Below, piece after piece: positions 34,118 to 43,816 of a DNA stretch of 64,000 nt (position 1 is its first letter; each line of letters starts with the position of its first letter). The notes under the pieces are model-generated. The model saw only the letters and a program-made list of their open reading frames with translations, was not told the origin of the DNA and made no database searches. Origin of the DNA: Microbacteriaceae bacterium. Lineage in GTDB: Bacteria > Actinomycetota > Actinomycetes > Actinomycetales > Microbacteriaceae. The position numbers and the translations under genes are program-made. The stretch spans positions 124,001 to 188,000 of the forward strand of contig SCRE01000023.1 of the NCBI GenBank assembly GCA_004297935.1. The letters are read 5' to 3'.

Positions 34118-34529
34118 GCAGGATGCTCGTCTCGCTGTTGACCACGCCCTCGATCGAACGGATTCGGCCGAGCAACCGGTCGAAGGCCATCAACGTGTCT
34201 GTGCGCAGATCGGCGACCAGGTCCCAGCCGCCATTCGTCGAGTGCAGTGCCTGAACCTCTGGGAAGCCGCGCAATCTGCGAATCACCTCGTCCGTCGAAC
34301 GGCCCTCGACCTCGATCAGGGTGATGGCGCGGATTACATCTGTCTCAGACTCTTCGCGGATGCGCACCGTGAATCCGAGCACGGTGCCGGAGGCCATCAG
34401 TCGGCTGAGTCTGTTGTTGACGGTCGCGCGCGTCACCCCGAGCGTCTGCGCCAACGCTGCAATCGACTCGCGACCGTTCGTACGCAACTCCGCGATCATG
34501 CGCCGGTCCAGATCATCGAACTCAGTCAT
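34098..34529 (-). CDS. Lrp/AsnC-family transcriptional regulator
   Basis: About 143 residues. The N-terminal HTH (DDLDRRMIAELRTNGRESIAALAQTLGVTRATVNNRLSRLMASGTVLGFTVRI) is followed by the RAM domain (ITLIEVEGRSTDEVIRRLRGFPEVQALHSTNGGWDLVADLRTDTLMAFDRLLGRIRSIEGVVNSETSILLS). It is divergent from the ornithine cyclodeaminase/CtlX pair and should control it in response to an amino acid. I place the start at the ATG at 34529, which leaves a palindrome at 34550-34566 free as an operator; in-frame starts to 34550 exist. Confidence 0.92.
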   Translation of the reverse strand: MTEFDDLDRRMIAELRTNGRESIAALAQTLGVTRATVNNRLSRLMASGTVLGFTVRIREESETDVIRAITLIEVEGRSTDEVIRRLRGFPEVQALHSTNGGWDLVADLRTDTLMAFDRLLGRIRSIEGVVNSETSILLSSVLR

Positions 34530-34549
34530 GCACATACTGTACTCAGTCA

Positions 34550-34651
34550 CTGCACAAATAATGCAGCCTCCTGCAATAAATGATCAGCATCCTCTCTTGT
34601 GACTATGCAGGTTTCCTATCTACCGTTAATAGTACTGATCTACCGTTAATA
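34550..34651. promoter_or_regulatory. Lrp-type operator region with palindrome and 20-bp-spaced direct repeats
   Basis: CTGCA-caaataa-TGCAG at 34550-34566 is a palindrome. ATCTACCGTTAATA occurs exactly at 34618-34631 and 34638-34651, a 20-base period of about two helical turns. This AT-rich strip lies between the divergent Lrp-family gene and the catabolic pair, as expected for wrapping by an Lrp oligomer. Confidence 0.65.
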
Positions 34652-34679
34652 CGGAGAGAAGCCGAAGGAGAGATGCCGA

Positions 34680-35717
34680 ATGGTCCGATTCGTTGGCGTG
34701 CAGAACGTAGTGCGGTGGATCCAGGCCACCGGAGTCGAGACGATCCTCGCCGAACTGGGCGACTATGTGGCGGACGACTACCGTCGCTGGGAGTCATTCG
34801 AAAAGGCGCCGCGGGTCGCGAGCCACTCCAGTGTCGGCGTGATCGAGTTGATGCCCACCAGCGACGGCCATCTTTACGGCTTCAAGTACGTGAACGGCCA
34901 CCCGTCGAACCCGGCGAAGGGCCTGCAAACGGTCACCGCGTTCGGTGTTCTGGCGGATGTCGACAGCGGATACCCTCTCATCGTCGCCGAGATGACCGTG
35001 CTGACCGCATTGCGCACCGCAGCGACATCGGCGATGGCGGCTCAGCTGCTCGCACGACCGAATTCGACCACCATGGCGATGATCGGTGCCGGCACTCAGG
35101 CCGAATTCCAAGCGATCGCTATGCGCAATGCGCTCGGCATTCGCAGCCTCCGCGTATTCGACACCGACGAGCGCGCGTCCGCGAAGCTGGTGCGCAACCT
35201 CGCGCCGCTGGGCTTCGACGTCTACGTGGCCACGGATGCTGCTGACGCAGTCGCCGACGCCGACGTGATCACGACGTGCACCGCAGACAAGGCGAACGCC
35301 ACGATCCTCACAGACGACATGGTCGTTCCCGGTGTGCACATCAACGGAATCGGCGGCGACTGCCCGGGCAAGACCGAGCTGGATGCGGCGATCCTGCGCC
35401 GGGCCGATGTGTTCGTCGAGTTCCCCGAGCAGACCCGGATCGAAGGCGAGATCCAGCAGCTCGAACCGGACTTCCCGGTCACGGAGCTGTGGCAGGTTGT
35501 CGCCGGGCAAACCACCGGGCGCAGGTCCGAAGCGCAGATCACCGTGTTCGACTCGGTCGGCTTCGCCATCGAGGACTTCTCCGTGCTGCGGTACGTGCGT
35601 GACAAGACCAATGGCACCACGTTCTCCGTCGACATCGACCTGATCGCCGACCCGGACGACCCCAAGGACCTGTTCGGCTTCGCCGTGGGTTCGGACGCCC
35701 CCGTTCCGGCCCTCTAG
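34680..35717 (+). CDS. Ornithine cyclodeaminase/mu-crystallin family enzyme
   Basis: 345 residues. KYVNGHPSNPAKGLQTVTAFGVLADVDSGYPLIVAEMTVLTALRTAATSAMAA is the substrate-binding core with the catalytic block, and MIGAGTQAEFQAIAM is the Rossmann NAD(H) loop, followed by VFDTDERASAKLV. Asp in NGIGGDCPGKTELDAAIL is the conserved catalytic Asp of ornithine cyclodeaminase. It converts ornithine to proline plus ammonia if the annotation holds; related family members reduce imines instead. The ATG at 34680 has GAAGGAG upstream. The CtlX gene starts 10 bases after its stop. Confidence 0.9.
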   Translation: MVRFVGVQNVVRWIQATGVETILAELGDYVADDYRRWESFEKAPRVASHSSVGVIELMPTSDGHLYGFKYVNGHPSNPAKGLQTVTAFGVLADVDSGYPLIVAEMTVLTALRTAATSAMAAQLLARPNSTTMAMIGAGTQAEFQAIAMRNALGIRSLRVFDTDERASAKLVRNLAPLGFDVYVATDAADAVADADVITTCTADKANATILTDDMVVPGVHINGIGGDCPGKTELDAAILRRADVFVEFPEQTRIEGEIQQLEPDFPVTELWQVVAGQTTGRRSEAQITVFDSVGFAIEDFSVLRYVRDKTNGTTFSVDIDLIADPDDPKDLFGFAVGSDAPVPAL

Positions 35718-35726
35718 GCGGCTCGG

Positions 35727-36695
35727 ATGTCCATGCAGCGCGCATCCATTCAGGCACCGTCCGCGGTGGTCGTGATCCGGCCGCGCCACTTCGAACCGAA
35801 CCCGGCAACGGCGATCGACAACACGTTTCAGACGCCGGCATTCTCAACATCCGCGCTGGCGGACGCGCTCGAGGCGGTCGCGGCATCCGCCTGGCAGGAG
35901 GTCACCGAGGTCGCTGCGACGCTGCGAGCTCACGGCGTGACCGTGCACCTGTTCGACGACGAGCGCACAGATCGGCCCGACGCGGTCTTTCCGAACAATT
36001 GGTTCTCAACGCACTCGGGCGGGCACATCGGCGTGTTCCCGATGCAATCGCCGAGCCGTCGCAGCGAGCGCCGTACCGATGTGATCGAGCTGCTCAAGCA
36101 CGACTACCGCGTGCAGGAGGTGATCGACTATTCCGGGCTCGAATACGACGACGTGTTCCTCGAGGGCACCGGCGCGATGGTGCTCGACCACGTCAGCCGG
36201 GTGGCATACACGGTGCGATCGGCGCGGGCGGATCCGATCGCCCTCGAACGATTCTGCACCAATTTCGGATACGAGCCGATGGCCTTCGATGCGGTGGACG
36301 AGGCAGGGCATCCGGTTTATCACACGAACGTGCTGATGTGCATCGCCACCGATTTTGTGCTGATCGGCCTGGACTTCATTGCGGATGCGCGCCGGCGCGC
36401 CCAAGTCGTCGAGCGGCTGGCTGCACCGGGGCGCACGATCGTCGACCTGAGCCCGGCGCAGATCCGCGAGTTCGCCGGCAATGCGATCGAGTTGCAGGGA
36501 CGGAACGGTCGCATCCTGGCCATGTCGGCTCGCGCGCTGGCGAGTCTGGATGCGACGCAGCGCGCCGTCATCGAGGCCAGTTGCGCGATCGTGCCGTTGG
36601 CCGTGCCCACCATCGAACTGGCCGGCGGCTCGGTGCGCTGCATGCTCGCAGGAATCCACCTGGACCCGCGCCCTGCACATCCGGTGGTCGAGTAG
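35727..36695 (+). CDS. ctlX: Citrulline-utilization hydrolase CtlX (arginine-deiminase fold)
   Basis: 322 residues of the amidinotransferase fold. FPNNWFSTHSGGHIGVFPM carries the conserved substrate-site residues, DVFLEGTGAMVLDH the acidic pair, YHTNVLMCIATDFVLIGL the His-Thr-Asn, and ELAGGSVRCMLAGIHL the nucleophilic Cys near residue 308. CtlX opens the ureido group of citrulline to give ornithine, which the neighbouring cyclodeaminase would turn into proline. The last five codons and the TAG stop (CCG GTG GTC GAG TAG) come from the palindromic repeat that starts at 36681, so the C-terminus is repeat-derived. Confidence 0.9.
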   Translation: MSMQRASIQAPSAVVVIRPRHFEPNPATAIDNTFQTPAFSTSALADALEAVAASAWQEVTEVAATLRAHGVTVHLFDDERTDRPDAVFPNNWFSTHSGGHIGVFPMQSPSRRSERRTDVIELLKHDYRVQEVIDYSGLEYDDVFLEGTGAMVLDHVSRVAYTVRSARADPIALERFCTNFGYEPMAFDAVDEAGHPVYHTNVLMCIATDFVLIGLDFIADARRRAQVVERLAAPGRTIVDLSPAQIREFAGNAIELQGRNGRILAMSARALASLDATQRAVIEASCAIVPLAVPTIELAGGSVRCMLAGIHLDPRPAHPVVE

Positions 36696-36840
36696 CGCGG
36701 TGGAACTCAAGGGATCGCGAAGCGATCCGCGAAAGCGCCCCGCCGGGTCTCGATACGCCTGCTCGCTTCGCTCGCGGGCTACTCGACCAACGGACGGCGC
36801 CTGCTCGCTTCGCTCGCGGGCTACTCGACCAACGGACGGC
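36681..36840. repeat. Interspersed palindromic repeat copy 4, filling a gene junction
   Basis: ccggtggtcgagtagcgcgg, then cgcgaagcgatccgcg (a small internal hairpin), ggtctcgatacgcctgctcg and two copies of gcctgctcgcttcgctcgcgggctactcgaccaacggacgg. It supplies the CtlX stop codon and its last base is the first base of the dGTPase stop (read on the minus strand). Confidence 0.85.
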
Positions 36841-38456
36841 TACAGACTCCGACCGTCCTCCCAGAGCCGATCAGAGGTTCCGCCGATCAACGCGGCGGCA
36901 GACAGCGCCTGCGCATCCGTGAACGACGCGATGTAGTCGATCACCGCGCGTGCGCGACCCAGCCGTGCCAGCCCGGCATCATCCACCCTCGCACCAGCAG
37001 ACACACCAAGCAGCTCCGGCGCATCCGCCCGCAGCTGCCGATAGGCCCGCGTCGTCGCCTCGGCCGAATCGGTGAGCCGCCTCGGGGCGCGAGCCGCGTC
37101 ATCCGGGTCATCGAGCCAGGCTGAGAAGCCCGACACGAGCGACTCGATCACGCGCGCCTGGCCCTTCTGATAGATCGCGAGATCCGGCCGGTCCAGCACG
37201 AAGCGGGCGTGCACGAACTTGAGCACGATCACGTCGTGCCAGGCGTCCTGGGTCAGTCGAACGTGCCCGCTGCGCACATCCGGATTCTGCTCCACCACGA
37301 TGGAGGCCTTCAGCCGGTCGATCCACCAGCGGGTGAACGCGGCGATGGCGTGGTCTGCGGCGAGGCCGCCATCGTATGGCACCGCGAGCAGGCCGTCGAC
37401 CAGCCCTTCCTTGACTCGAAGCACCGCGTCGCGGAATGCGCCGCCGTCGGCGATCCAGGCATCCTTCTGCACGGTGCGCCGCCAGGCCAGTTCCAGTGAG
37501 TATCCCGGCGTGCGGAACGACGCCTCAAGCCGGTACCGCTCGAGTGCGGCGAGCCCGCCCTGGTCGGTCAGCCAACTCTGCAACTCGGCGGCTACCGGCG
37601 TGTGCTGCAGCACGCCGGCACGGTAGAAGTCGTCGAGGTCGTGCACCGAATACGCGATGTCGTCGGCGATGTCCATGACGGAGCATTCGACCGTCTGCTG
37701 ATACCGTCCGATCGCCGGATAAGCCGAGCGCACCTGCGCCATCTCGAGCGCGTTCAGCGTGTAGGCCGAGTACTTCTGCGCGCCGTTGGCGCGGTCGATT
37801 CCGACTCCGCGCGGCAGCAGGTGGGCCGGGCCGTTCGGCTGCGAGTCATCCGGCGCTGCGGTCCACTCGCCGCGCGTCCACGGGTACTTGAGCACGGCGG
37901 TCCGCACGGCGGCCGTCAGGTTGAGGCCGCGTTCGGTGGTGTCGCTCGTGTCCAGCGTGGTCAGAATGCGGAAGGTCTGGGCGTTGCCCTCGAAGCCGTC
38001 GGGCAGTCCGAGGCGGCCGCGGGCGAGCCGGTCCAGCGTCTGCTCACCGAGATGACCGAACGGCGGATGCCCGAGGTCGTGCGCACTGGCAGCCGCCTGC
38101 ACGACGACGGGGTCGCATCCGCCGAGTGCCTCGATGGTGCGCGCCTGTTCCGTGTGCGGCGGCAACGTGCGCGTGCGCGCGACTCCGTCGCGCAGGCCCA
38201 TCGCAATCGAGCGTGCGACCGCTGTCACCTTGAGCGAATGGGTCAGGCGGTTGTGCACGACCGTGCCGCTGCCCGCCTGCGGGATCACCTGAGTCACGGC
38301 GGAGAGCCGCGAGAAATACGGCGAGAAGCGGATGCGTTCCAGGTCGACCCGGAACTCATCCTCGCCGCGGGCGGCCGCGTCGTCCGAGACTTCCGGGAAC
38401 GCGCGAGCGCGCTGCGCGGGGCGGGCCTGTGGCGAGGAGAAGGGTGAGTTGGACAT
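36840..38456 (-). CDS. dgt: Deoxyguanosinetriphosphate triphosphohydrolase (dGTPase)
   Basis: 538 residues, HD superfamily. RIRFSPYFSRLSAVTQV and RLTHSLKVTAVARSIAM supply the first metal His, AAASAHDLGHPPFGHLGEQTLDRL the HD pair and second His, and DIADDIAYSVHDLDDFYRAG the last metal Asp. Hydrolyses dNTPs to deoxynucleosides plus triphosphate, tuning nucleotide pools and sometimes restricting phage. Length is longer than the 420-430 of many actinobacterial dGTPases, due partly to insertions such as LLPRGVGIDRANGAQKY. In the usual actinobacterial location a primase gene follows; here a repeat and CtlX do. Confidence 0.93.
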   Translation of the reverse strand: MSNSPFSSPQARPAQRARAFPEVSDDAAARGEDEFRVDLERIRFSPYFSRLSAVTQVIPQAGSGTVVHNRLTHSLKVTAVARSIAMGLRDGVARTRTLPPHTEQARTIEALGGCDPVVVQAAASAHDLGHPPFGHLGEQTLDRLARGRLGLPDGFEGNAQTFRILTTLDTSDTTERGLNLTAAVRTAVLKYPWTRGEWTAAPDDSQPNGPAHLLPRGVGIDRANGAQKYSAYTLNALEMAQVRSAYPAIGRYQQTVECSVMDIADDIAYSVHDLDDFYRAGVLQHTPVAAELQSWLTDQGGLAALERYRLEASFRTPGYSLELAWRRTVQKDAWIADGGAFRDAVLRVKEGLVDGLLAVPYDGGLAADHAIAAFTRWWIDRLKASIVVEQNPDVRSGHVRLTQDAWHDVIVLKFVHARFVLDRPDLAIYQKGQARVIESLVSGFSAWLDDPDDAARAPRRLTDSAEATTRAYRQLRADAPELLGVSAGARVDDAGLARLGRARAVIDYIASFTDAQALSAAALIGGTSDRLWEDGRSL

Positions 38457-38515
38457 CCCATCGATTGCACCACGCTTTGGCCGTGATTGCGACCACGACC
38501 CGCGTGTGCCCGTGA

Positions 38516-38563
38516 TGGTCTCGATACGGTCGCGCGCGACCTACTCGACCGACGGAGTCGCTA
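38516..38563. repeat. Short interspersed palindromic repeat, copy 5
   Basis: ggtctcgatacggtcgcgcg at 38518 and acctactcgaccgacgg at 38539 are the two arms in compact form. It lies in the dGTPase upstream region, against the phosphatase stop. Confidence 0.65.
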
Positions 38564-39220
38564 CGACGAGTCGCCCGTCGGGTCGAGCGCGCCGGCATCG
38601 GCGAGACGCTCGCCGCCGACCGGCTCGCCTGCCCAGCGTGTGATCACCCAGCCCGCGGACGGCGACCCTTCCAACACCACCACGGCGGTGTTGTCGAGTC
38701 CGTGCGTCCGGACGAATTCCTCGTCGGTGTTGCAGGCAGCCCACGACGCCCACGTGCGGATGGCAGCTCCGTGGCTGACCACCGCGACGGTCCCATCACG
38801 AGCGTGCCGGGAGGCGATGGCCTCGATCGCGGTGGTGTACCGGTCGAAGAACTCGTAACCGTCTTCGCCGCCCGGGATTCGCACGCTTCGATCCTGCCGC
38901 CAGGCAACCACCGCGCCGACGTACGCGTGGATGGCATCGTCATCCGTTCGCTGTTCGAGCGACCCTGCCGCGATCTCCTGGATGCCATCGATCACTTCGG
39001 CCTGCAACCCACGTGCACGCGCAAGCGGCTCGGCCGTCAATTGCGCACGCAGAGCCGTCGATGCATAGATCGCGTCGAGCGGTTGCCCGGCGAGCACATC
39101 CGGGAGCACGGCCACCTGTGCGAAGCCGAGCTCGGTCAGTGGGGGCCCAGGAACCACTGTGCTGAGGGCACCTCGCACGTTGTCGATCGTCTGGCCGTGG
39201 CGGATCAGAAGGAGTCTCAT
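38561..39220 (-). CDS. Histidine phosphatase (phosphoglycerate-mutase-like) family protein
   Basis: About 219 residues from the ATG at 39220, which has AGGAGTCT close upstream of its reverse complement (ctcattgag side reads cagaaggagtctcat). The RHG motif RLLLIRHGQTIDNV is at the start. Later AIYASTALRAQLTAEPLA and the second catalytic His in VAVVSHGAAIRTW complete the active site. Substrate unknown: the family ranges from phosphoglycerate mutase to broad phosphatases. It precedes the dGTPase on the opposite side of a repeat and is not obviously coupled. Confidence 0.86.
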   Translation of the reverse strand: MRLLLIRHGQTIDNVRGALSTVVPGPPLTELGFAQVAVLPDVLAGQPLDAIYASTALRAQLTAEPLARARGLQAEVIDGIQEIAAGSLEQRTDDDAIHAYVGAVVAWRQDRSVRIPGGEDGYEFFDRYTTAIEAIASRHARDGTVAVVSHGAAIRTWASWAACNTDEEFVRTHGLDNTAVVVLEGSPSAGWVITRWAGEPVGGERLADAGALDPTGDSS

Positions 39221-39307
39221 CACATCGAGCTTACGTGCCATGGTTCCGCGCTCGGCAAGCGGTCACGGTCGAGCGAGTCGGCCGTTGCGGCCGTTAGGCT
39301 GAGTGGT

Positions 39308-39541
39308 ATGAAAACGCTCCTGTCGACCGGGATCATTCTGGTTCTTCTCGGCCTGGCAGCCGGTTTCGGCCCCCAGCTCGTCACCGCGATCCGCACCGGG
39401 CTTCCGTCGAACGGGATCCTCTGGCTGCAGCCGACCGGGTTCGTGATCGCGGCAATCGGCGCCGTGCTGATCGGTTCGTACATCGGCAAGCGCCGGTCGG
39501 CGAGGCGAGCACAACGCAACGATGGACATTCAGTCGGCTGA
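39308..39541 (+). CDS. Small two-helix membrane protein
   Basis: 77 residues: MKTLLSTGIILVLLGLAAGFGPQLVTAIRTGLPSNGILWLQPTGFVIAAIGAVLIGSYIGKRRSARRAQRN. Two hydrophobic segments (about 5-27 and 40-64) are joined by a short loop, with a basic C-terminal tail predicting a cytoplasmic end. The ATG at 39308 follows gtgagtggt. No family recognised. The end overlaps the terminal bases of the convergent helicase fragment. Confidence 0.7.
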   Translation: MKTLLSTGIILVLLGLAAGFGPQLVTAIRTGLPSNGILWLQPTGFVIAAIGAVLIGSYIGKRRSARRAQRNDGHSVG

Positions 39542-42500
39542 CGAGGCCGAGACATCCACCCTGGCCTCAGACTCTCCGTCGCCGAAATCGGATCCCTCGA
39601 CCAGGGTGAGGAACGCGCTCAGCTGGGCGACGGCATCCGGTCTGATCGGCAGTGCCTCGGTCAGCTGCGGCGAATAGATGAGATAGGCAGCCCACTGGGC
39701 GCGTGAGATCGCAACGTTCAGCCGGTTCTTCATGATCAGGAAGTCCAGCCCACGTTGAACGTCCATCGCCGAGGATGCCGCCAGCGTCACGATCGCGACG
39801 ACCGCCTCCTGACCCTGGAACTTGTCGACGGTGCCGACGCGGATGTCGTGGAGGCCGGCGGCGGCCAGAGCGTCGCGCACACACCACAATTGTGCGTTGT
39901 ACGGAGTCACGACGATCAGGTCTGCCTCGGTCAACGGCTCGTTCGTTCGACCGGCCGTCGGGTCGGTCCAGCTTGAACCAGCAAAGAGCGCACGGTGTCG
40001 ACGACGGCCGCGGCCTCCTCGGGCGATGAGGTCGCGTTGCCATCGTGCTCGACCGCCACGACGTGAAGTCCCGGCGTCACGCCGGCAAGCTCGCGCGTCG
40101 ACGCGACCGGATGCGACCGCAGTTGCCCCGCATAGGACAAGCGCGAGACCGGCGCGGTCAGGGCCGGATGCATCCGCCTGGTCTCGGCCAGGAAGTAGCC
40201 GAGGTTCGGCGGCAACACGTCATGGCCGGCGCTGACCCAGCCGAGCGCGGACTGGTCGACCGGCTCCGGATGCGTGCCCTGACTGACCTGCGGCAACTGC
40301 TGGGGGTCGCCGAGCAGCAGCAGATTGTCTGCGCTGACGCTCGCGGCGATCGTCGAGGCCAACGAGAACTGGCCGGCCTCGTCGACGACCAGCAGGTCGA
40401 GGCTGTGCCGTTCGACTCGTGCCGGATTGCTGAAGTCCCACGCGGTACCGCCGACGACGAAACCTGTCGTGGCGTTGTCGAGCGCGAACAGCAATTGGCC
40501 GTTCTGCGGCAGGGTCGTGAATGCGGGAGCGGTCACGCCTGAACCGGCAGGACCCACACCTGCACCACCGGCACCACTGGCACCACCGGCACCACCGGCG
40601 GCACGCGCTCCGCCGCCGGCGCTGGCACCACCTGCAGCACTGTGCGCGCCCCGTTGCGGCACCTTCCCGACCAGCCGCGGATCGAGCCCTGCCGCGACCA
40701 CGGCGGCGAGCAGGTTGTCGACGACGCGATGCGATTGTGCGACGACGCCGATCTTCCAGCCGTGCTCACCGACCAGCGCGGCGATCACCTGGGCGCCGAG
40801 ATAGGTCTTGCCCGTGCCGGGCGGGCCCTGCAGGGCGAGATACGAATGATCAAGGTCGAGTACAGCTGCAATCACTGTACCGATGCGATCGTTCGCTGAC
40901 ACCGCCGGGGCCAGAGCACCGGAACGGGTTCGCGGCGGCACTCGCCGGAGAACATCCGTCATCGGGTCGGCGGGCCATCCCGGCTGGGAGTCGAGAATCG
41001 CCTGCGCCCATTCGTCGATCGCCGGTTTCTGCTGGCCGGCCGGCGGCGGTTTCGCCGGAGTCAACGCACTGGGCAGGGCGTCGTACGGTTCGATGTCGGG
41101 CGGCTGCAGCTCCTCGATCAGGACGCTGCCATCCTCGCCGACCTCGAGCACCGTCACTTCCCGGGCCGTTCGCGCGCCCGGCTCGGCACCGGGCACGGCG
41201 AACGGCCCCGGATACTCGTACAACAGGAACGGTCCGGCCTGGTCGCTGGGCTGAATGCTGCTTCCCGGCGCCAACCGCCCTCGCAGCCGCAGGTGTCGTC
41301 GATCACGACGTTGCCGACCTTCGCGGAACCAATCCCGCTCGATCTCGGCCCGTTCGACGACGAACACGTCGCGAGTGTCTTCCCATTCCTCGATCGGGTC
41401 GATCAACCGCGCGTAGTGCGCCCACCAGAAGCTCTTCTGCTCGCGGCGGTGATAGTCGATCGCCGCCGCAGCGAACGCCGCCGCAGTCTGATCAGCGGCG
41501 CGGGCGGCACCGGCCGTGCGGGCGGCGATGGCTTCACCAGGCCCCGCGACCGCGCCATGCGCCATGCTGCTGGCGGCCAGTGCGAGCAACCCGTCGCGCA
41601 GCGGCGATGGCTCGAGGTCGTCGGCGGGCTCGCTCGACCGGCCGTCTCCGATGCGGATGCCGCGCTCGGCCGCGTGCTGCAGCATCCAGTCGCGTAAGCG
41701 CAGCGTCGAGACGCAGTCGTAGCGGTTGTAGTCGGCGATCGAGTCGAGCATCCGTCGCCCTGCGTCGGTGTCGCCGACCGCGTCGAGTTCGCGTGCCTGC
41801 GCATATTCGGTGATCGAGTCTGCTGCGTTGGTCACGTCGCCTTCGCGCAACTCGGCTCCCATGTACAGCGGTTCGAGCTTCTTGATCGAATAGGAGCGCG
41901 AACCGACCCGGAATGCGTTGCGCACGAGCGGATACAGGTCGACGAGCACGTTGTCCCGCAGCAGGCCGTCGACTTCATCCTCGCCGATGCCGTGCCGCGT
42001 CGCCAGGCTGAGCAGATGGGTGCGCTCGTAGGCGGCGTAGTGATACACGTGCATGCCCGGATGCTGGCGGCGCCGCTCGCCGAGGTAGTCGAGGAAGCCA
42101 CGCAACGCGGCCTTCTCTTGGGCGAAGTCGTGCGCCCAGAACGCGCGGAACCGTTCGGCGGTGTCGACGAGCCCGAAGAGGTAGTCGATGCCCCAGCGCG
42201 TTGTCGCGCCGCTCGGTGCGCCACCTGTCTCCCCGGCCGCAGCACTGACAGCTGTCGCGGCAGATTCGCCCTCGGTGTAGAGCGGGTCACCCTCGAAGTC
42301 GAAGAAGATATCGCCGGTGTCAGGGTGCGGAAGCGCTGCGAGCGCCGCGGGGTTGTACACGTCGAGCGGTGGCGGGGCGTGCGGCGTGGCCCGTGTTTGC
42401 AGCGCCGCCTGGGCGCGCAGCCCCGCGAGGGTCTTGTCCGCGATGCCGTCGATCGACCCGGCGGATGCCGCCAACTCATCGATCGTGCGGATGCCGGCGG

Positions 42501-43293
42501 CCATCAGCAACGCACGCTGCGTCACGCGCATCCCGGCCACCAGCAGAACGTCGCGGGTGCGTTGGATCTCCGCCTCACACACGTCGCATCGCCCGCAGAC
42601 GGTGTAGCGCGGGTCGCCCCAGACAACGGCGGTGTTGTCCGGGTCGGCCAGTCGCTCGGAGATGATGCGGTGCAGTCTGGCCCGTCGGTTGTGGAACACG
42701 GGTGTGATGTCGCTGAGCCTGTGCTCGCTCACCGACCCGTCACCGAGCAACAGCTGCACGATCGGCGCGACCCGCACGCCGATGCGCCCAAGTTGCTCCG
42801 CGTAGGCGGCCAGCTGCAGCAGCGCCGTCACCCGGGCGTGGCGCGCGAGCTTCGTGTCTTGCACCAGATAACTGCCATCCGCCTGCCGCACGATGAAGTC
42901 CGCGAAGCCGATGAACGCGATGGTCTTGGTCACGGCGCCATCACCTGCACTGCCGGCGTCGAAGAACGTTGCCTGGAAGACGACATCCGCGGCGCCGGAG
43001 AACGCACGATCGGTCTGGTCGGCGGCGGCCTCGAGCGCGGCGCGGGACATCCGTTCGGCGCGAGGAATCTCCACGGTTCCGTCGCCGAATTGGGCGCGGT
43101 AGCGTTCGAGAACTCGGTGTTCGTGCTCGTCACCGAGTCGAGAGGTTCGCTCGTACATCGCATCCGGAGCCGTTTGCACGCGGTCGATCCGGCCGAGTTT
43201 CGCATCGAGGGTGCGCAGGAACGCGAACTCGCAGTTGGAGGCGGCGGTCAGATCACTTGCGCTGGTGACCACGGCGTCATCGAGCAGAAACAT
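39530..43293 (-). pseudogene. TM0106-type RecB-like nuclease/helicase, frameshifted near its C-terminus
   Basis: The main frame runs from an ATG at 43293 (GGAAGGGG upstream) to a stop at 39931, about 1120 residues. N-terminal RecB-like nuclease part: LTAASNCEFAFLRTLDAKLGRID and the Cys cluster CGRCDVCEAE. Then an exonuclease-like FFDFEGDP segment, Walker A GPPGTGKTYLGAQV and Walker B VDEAGQFSLA. Conserved family sequence switches frame between RSLL and SSWTDPTAGRTNEPLTEADLIVVTPYNAQ at about 39975-39985. The downstream frame to 39530 carries the remaining motifs GTVDKFQGQEA and RLNVAISRAQ (helicase motifs V/VI). The needed -1 shift has no canonical slippery site. Either an inactivating indel or an assembly error; a TTGA overlap at 39931-39934 could allow a separate C-terminal peptide. 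Confidence 0.85.
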
Positions 43294-43402
43294 CGGCGCC
43301 CCTTCCTTGCGTGTCGTGTCGAGCGTAGCCGGAGCTTCCGACATGGCGCCTGCGGTCACCGATGCTGTCAAGGCAGCACGGTGACGGCGCGATGCCAGCG
43401 GG

Positions 43403-43816
43403 TCAAACCCGAATGATCTCAGGACCGCCCAGTTCGGTCAGCACCTCGAAGTCGCGATCCTGCGTCACGACGGCAAGGCCATGCGCCAATGCGATGGATG
43501 CGATCCACAGGTCGTTGACGTTGATCCGGCGTCCTGCTTCGTGAAGCCGAAACCTCAGCATCGCCCAATGCCCGGCCGCATCTGCGTCCACTCGCAGTGC
43601 GTCAACATCGGCGATCGCCTCGAGCGTTTTCAGTCGCACGGCGCGCGTCGCAGTATCCGGTGCCGCGTGTATGCCGACGCGCAACTCGGCCAATGTGACA
43701 ACGGAAATGAACGACTCGTCGGGAAATGCGGCGTAGTCGAGCGGTCGTCCACCCTCTGACGCGATGAGCACGCTTGTGTCAAGCAGTGCCTGACTGGCAG
43801 CGGAACGCGCTTTCAT
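43403..43816 (-). CDS. PIN-domain ribonuclease toxin (VapC-like)
   Basis: 137 residues. The four acidic PIN residues are visible: LLDTSVLIA, TLAELRVG, NVNDLWIA and TQDRDFEVL. VapC toxins cleave tRNA or rRNA. The start overlaps the antitoxin stop by 4 bases, the standard type II arrangement. The small N-terminal lead MKARSAASQ precedes the first strand. Confidence 0.92.
   Translation of the reverse strand: MKARSAASQALLDTSVLIASEGGRPLDYAAFPDESFISVVTLAELRVGIHAAPDTATRAVRLKTLEAIADVDALRVDADAAGHWAMLRFRLHEAGRRINVNDLWIASIALAHGLAVVTQDRDFEVLTELGGPEIIRV

Noticed and set aside
39530-39934. Separate 134-residue helicase-like gene
   Set aside because: It is the continuation of the 1120-residue nuclease/helicase after a frame change, as the conserved SSWTDPTAGRTNEPL lies upstream of its putative TTG start.
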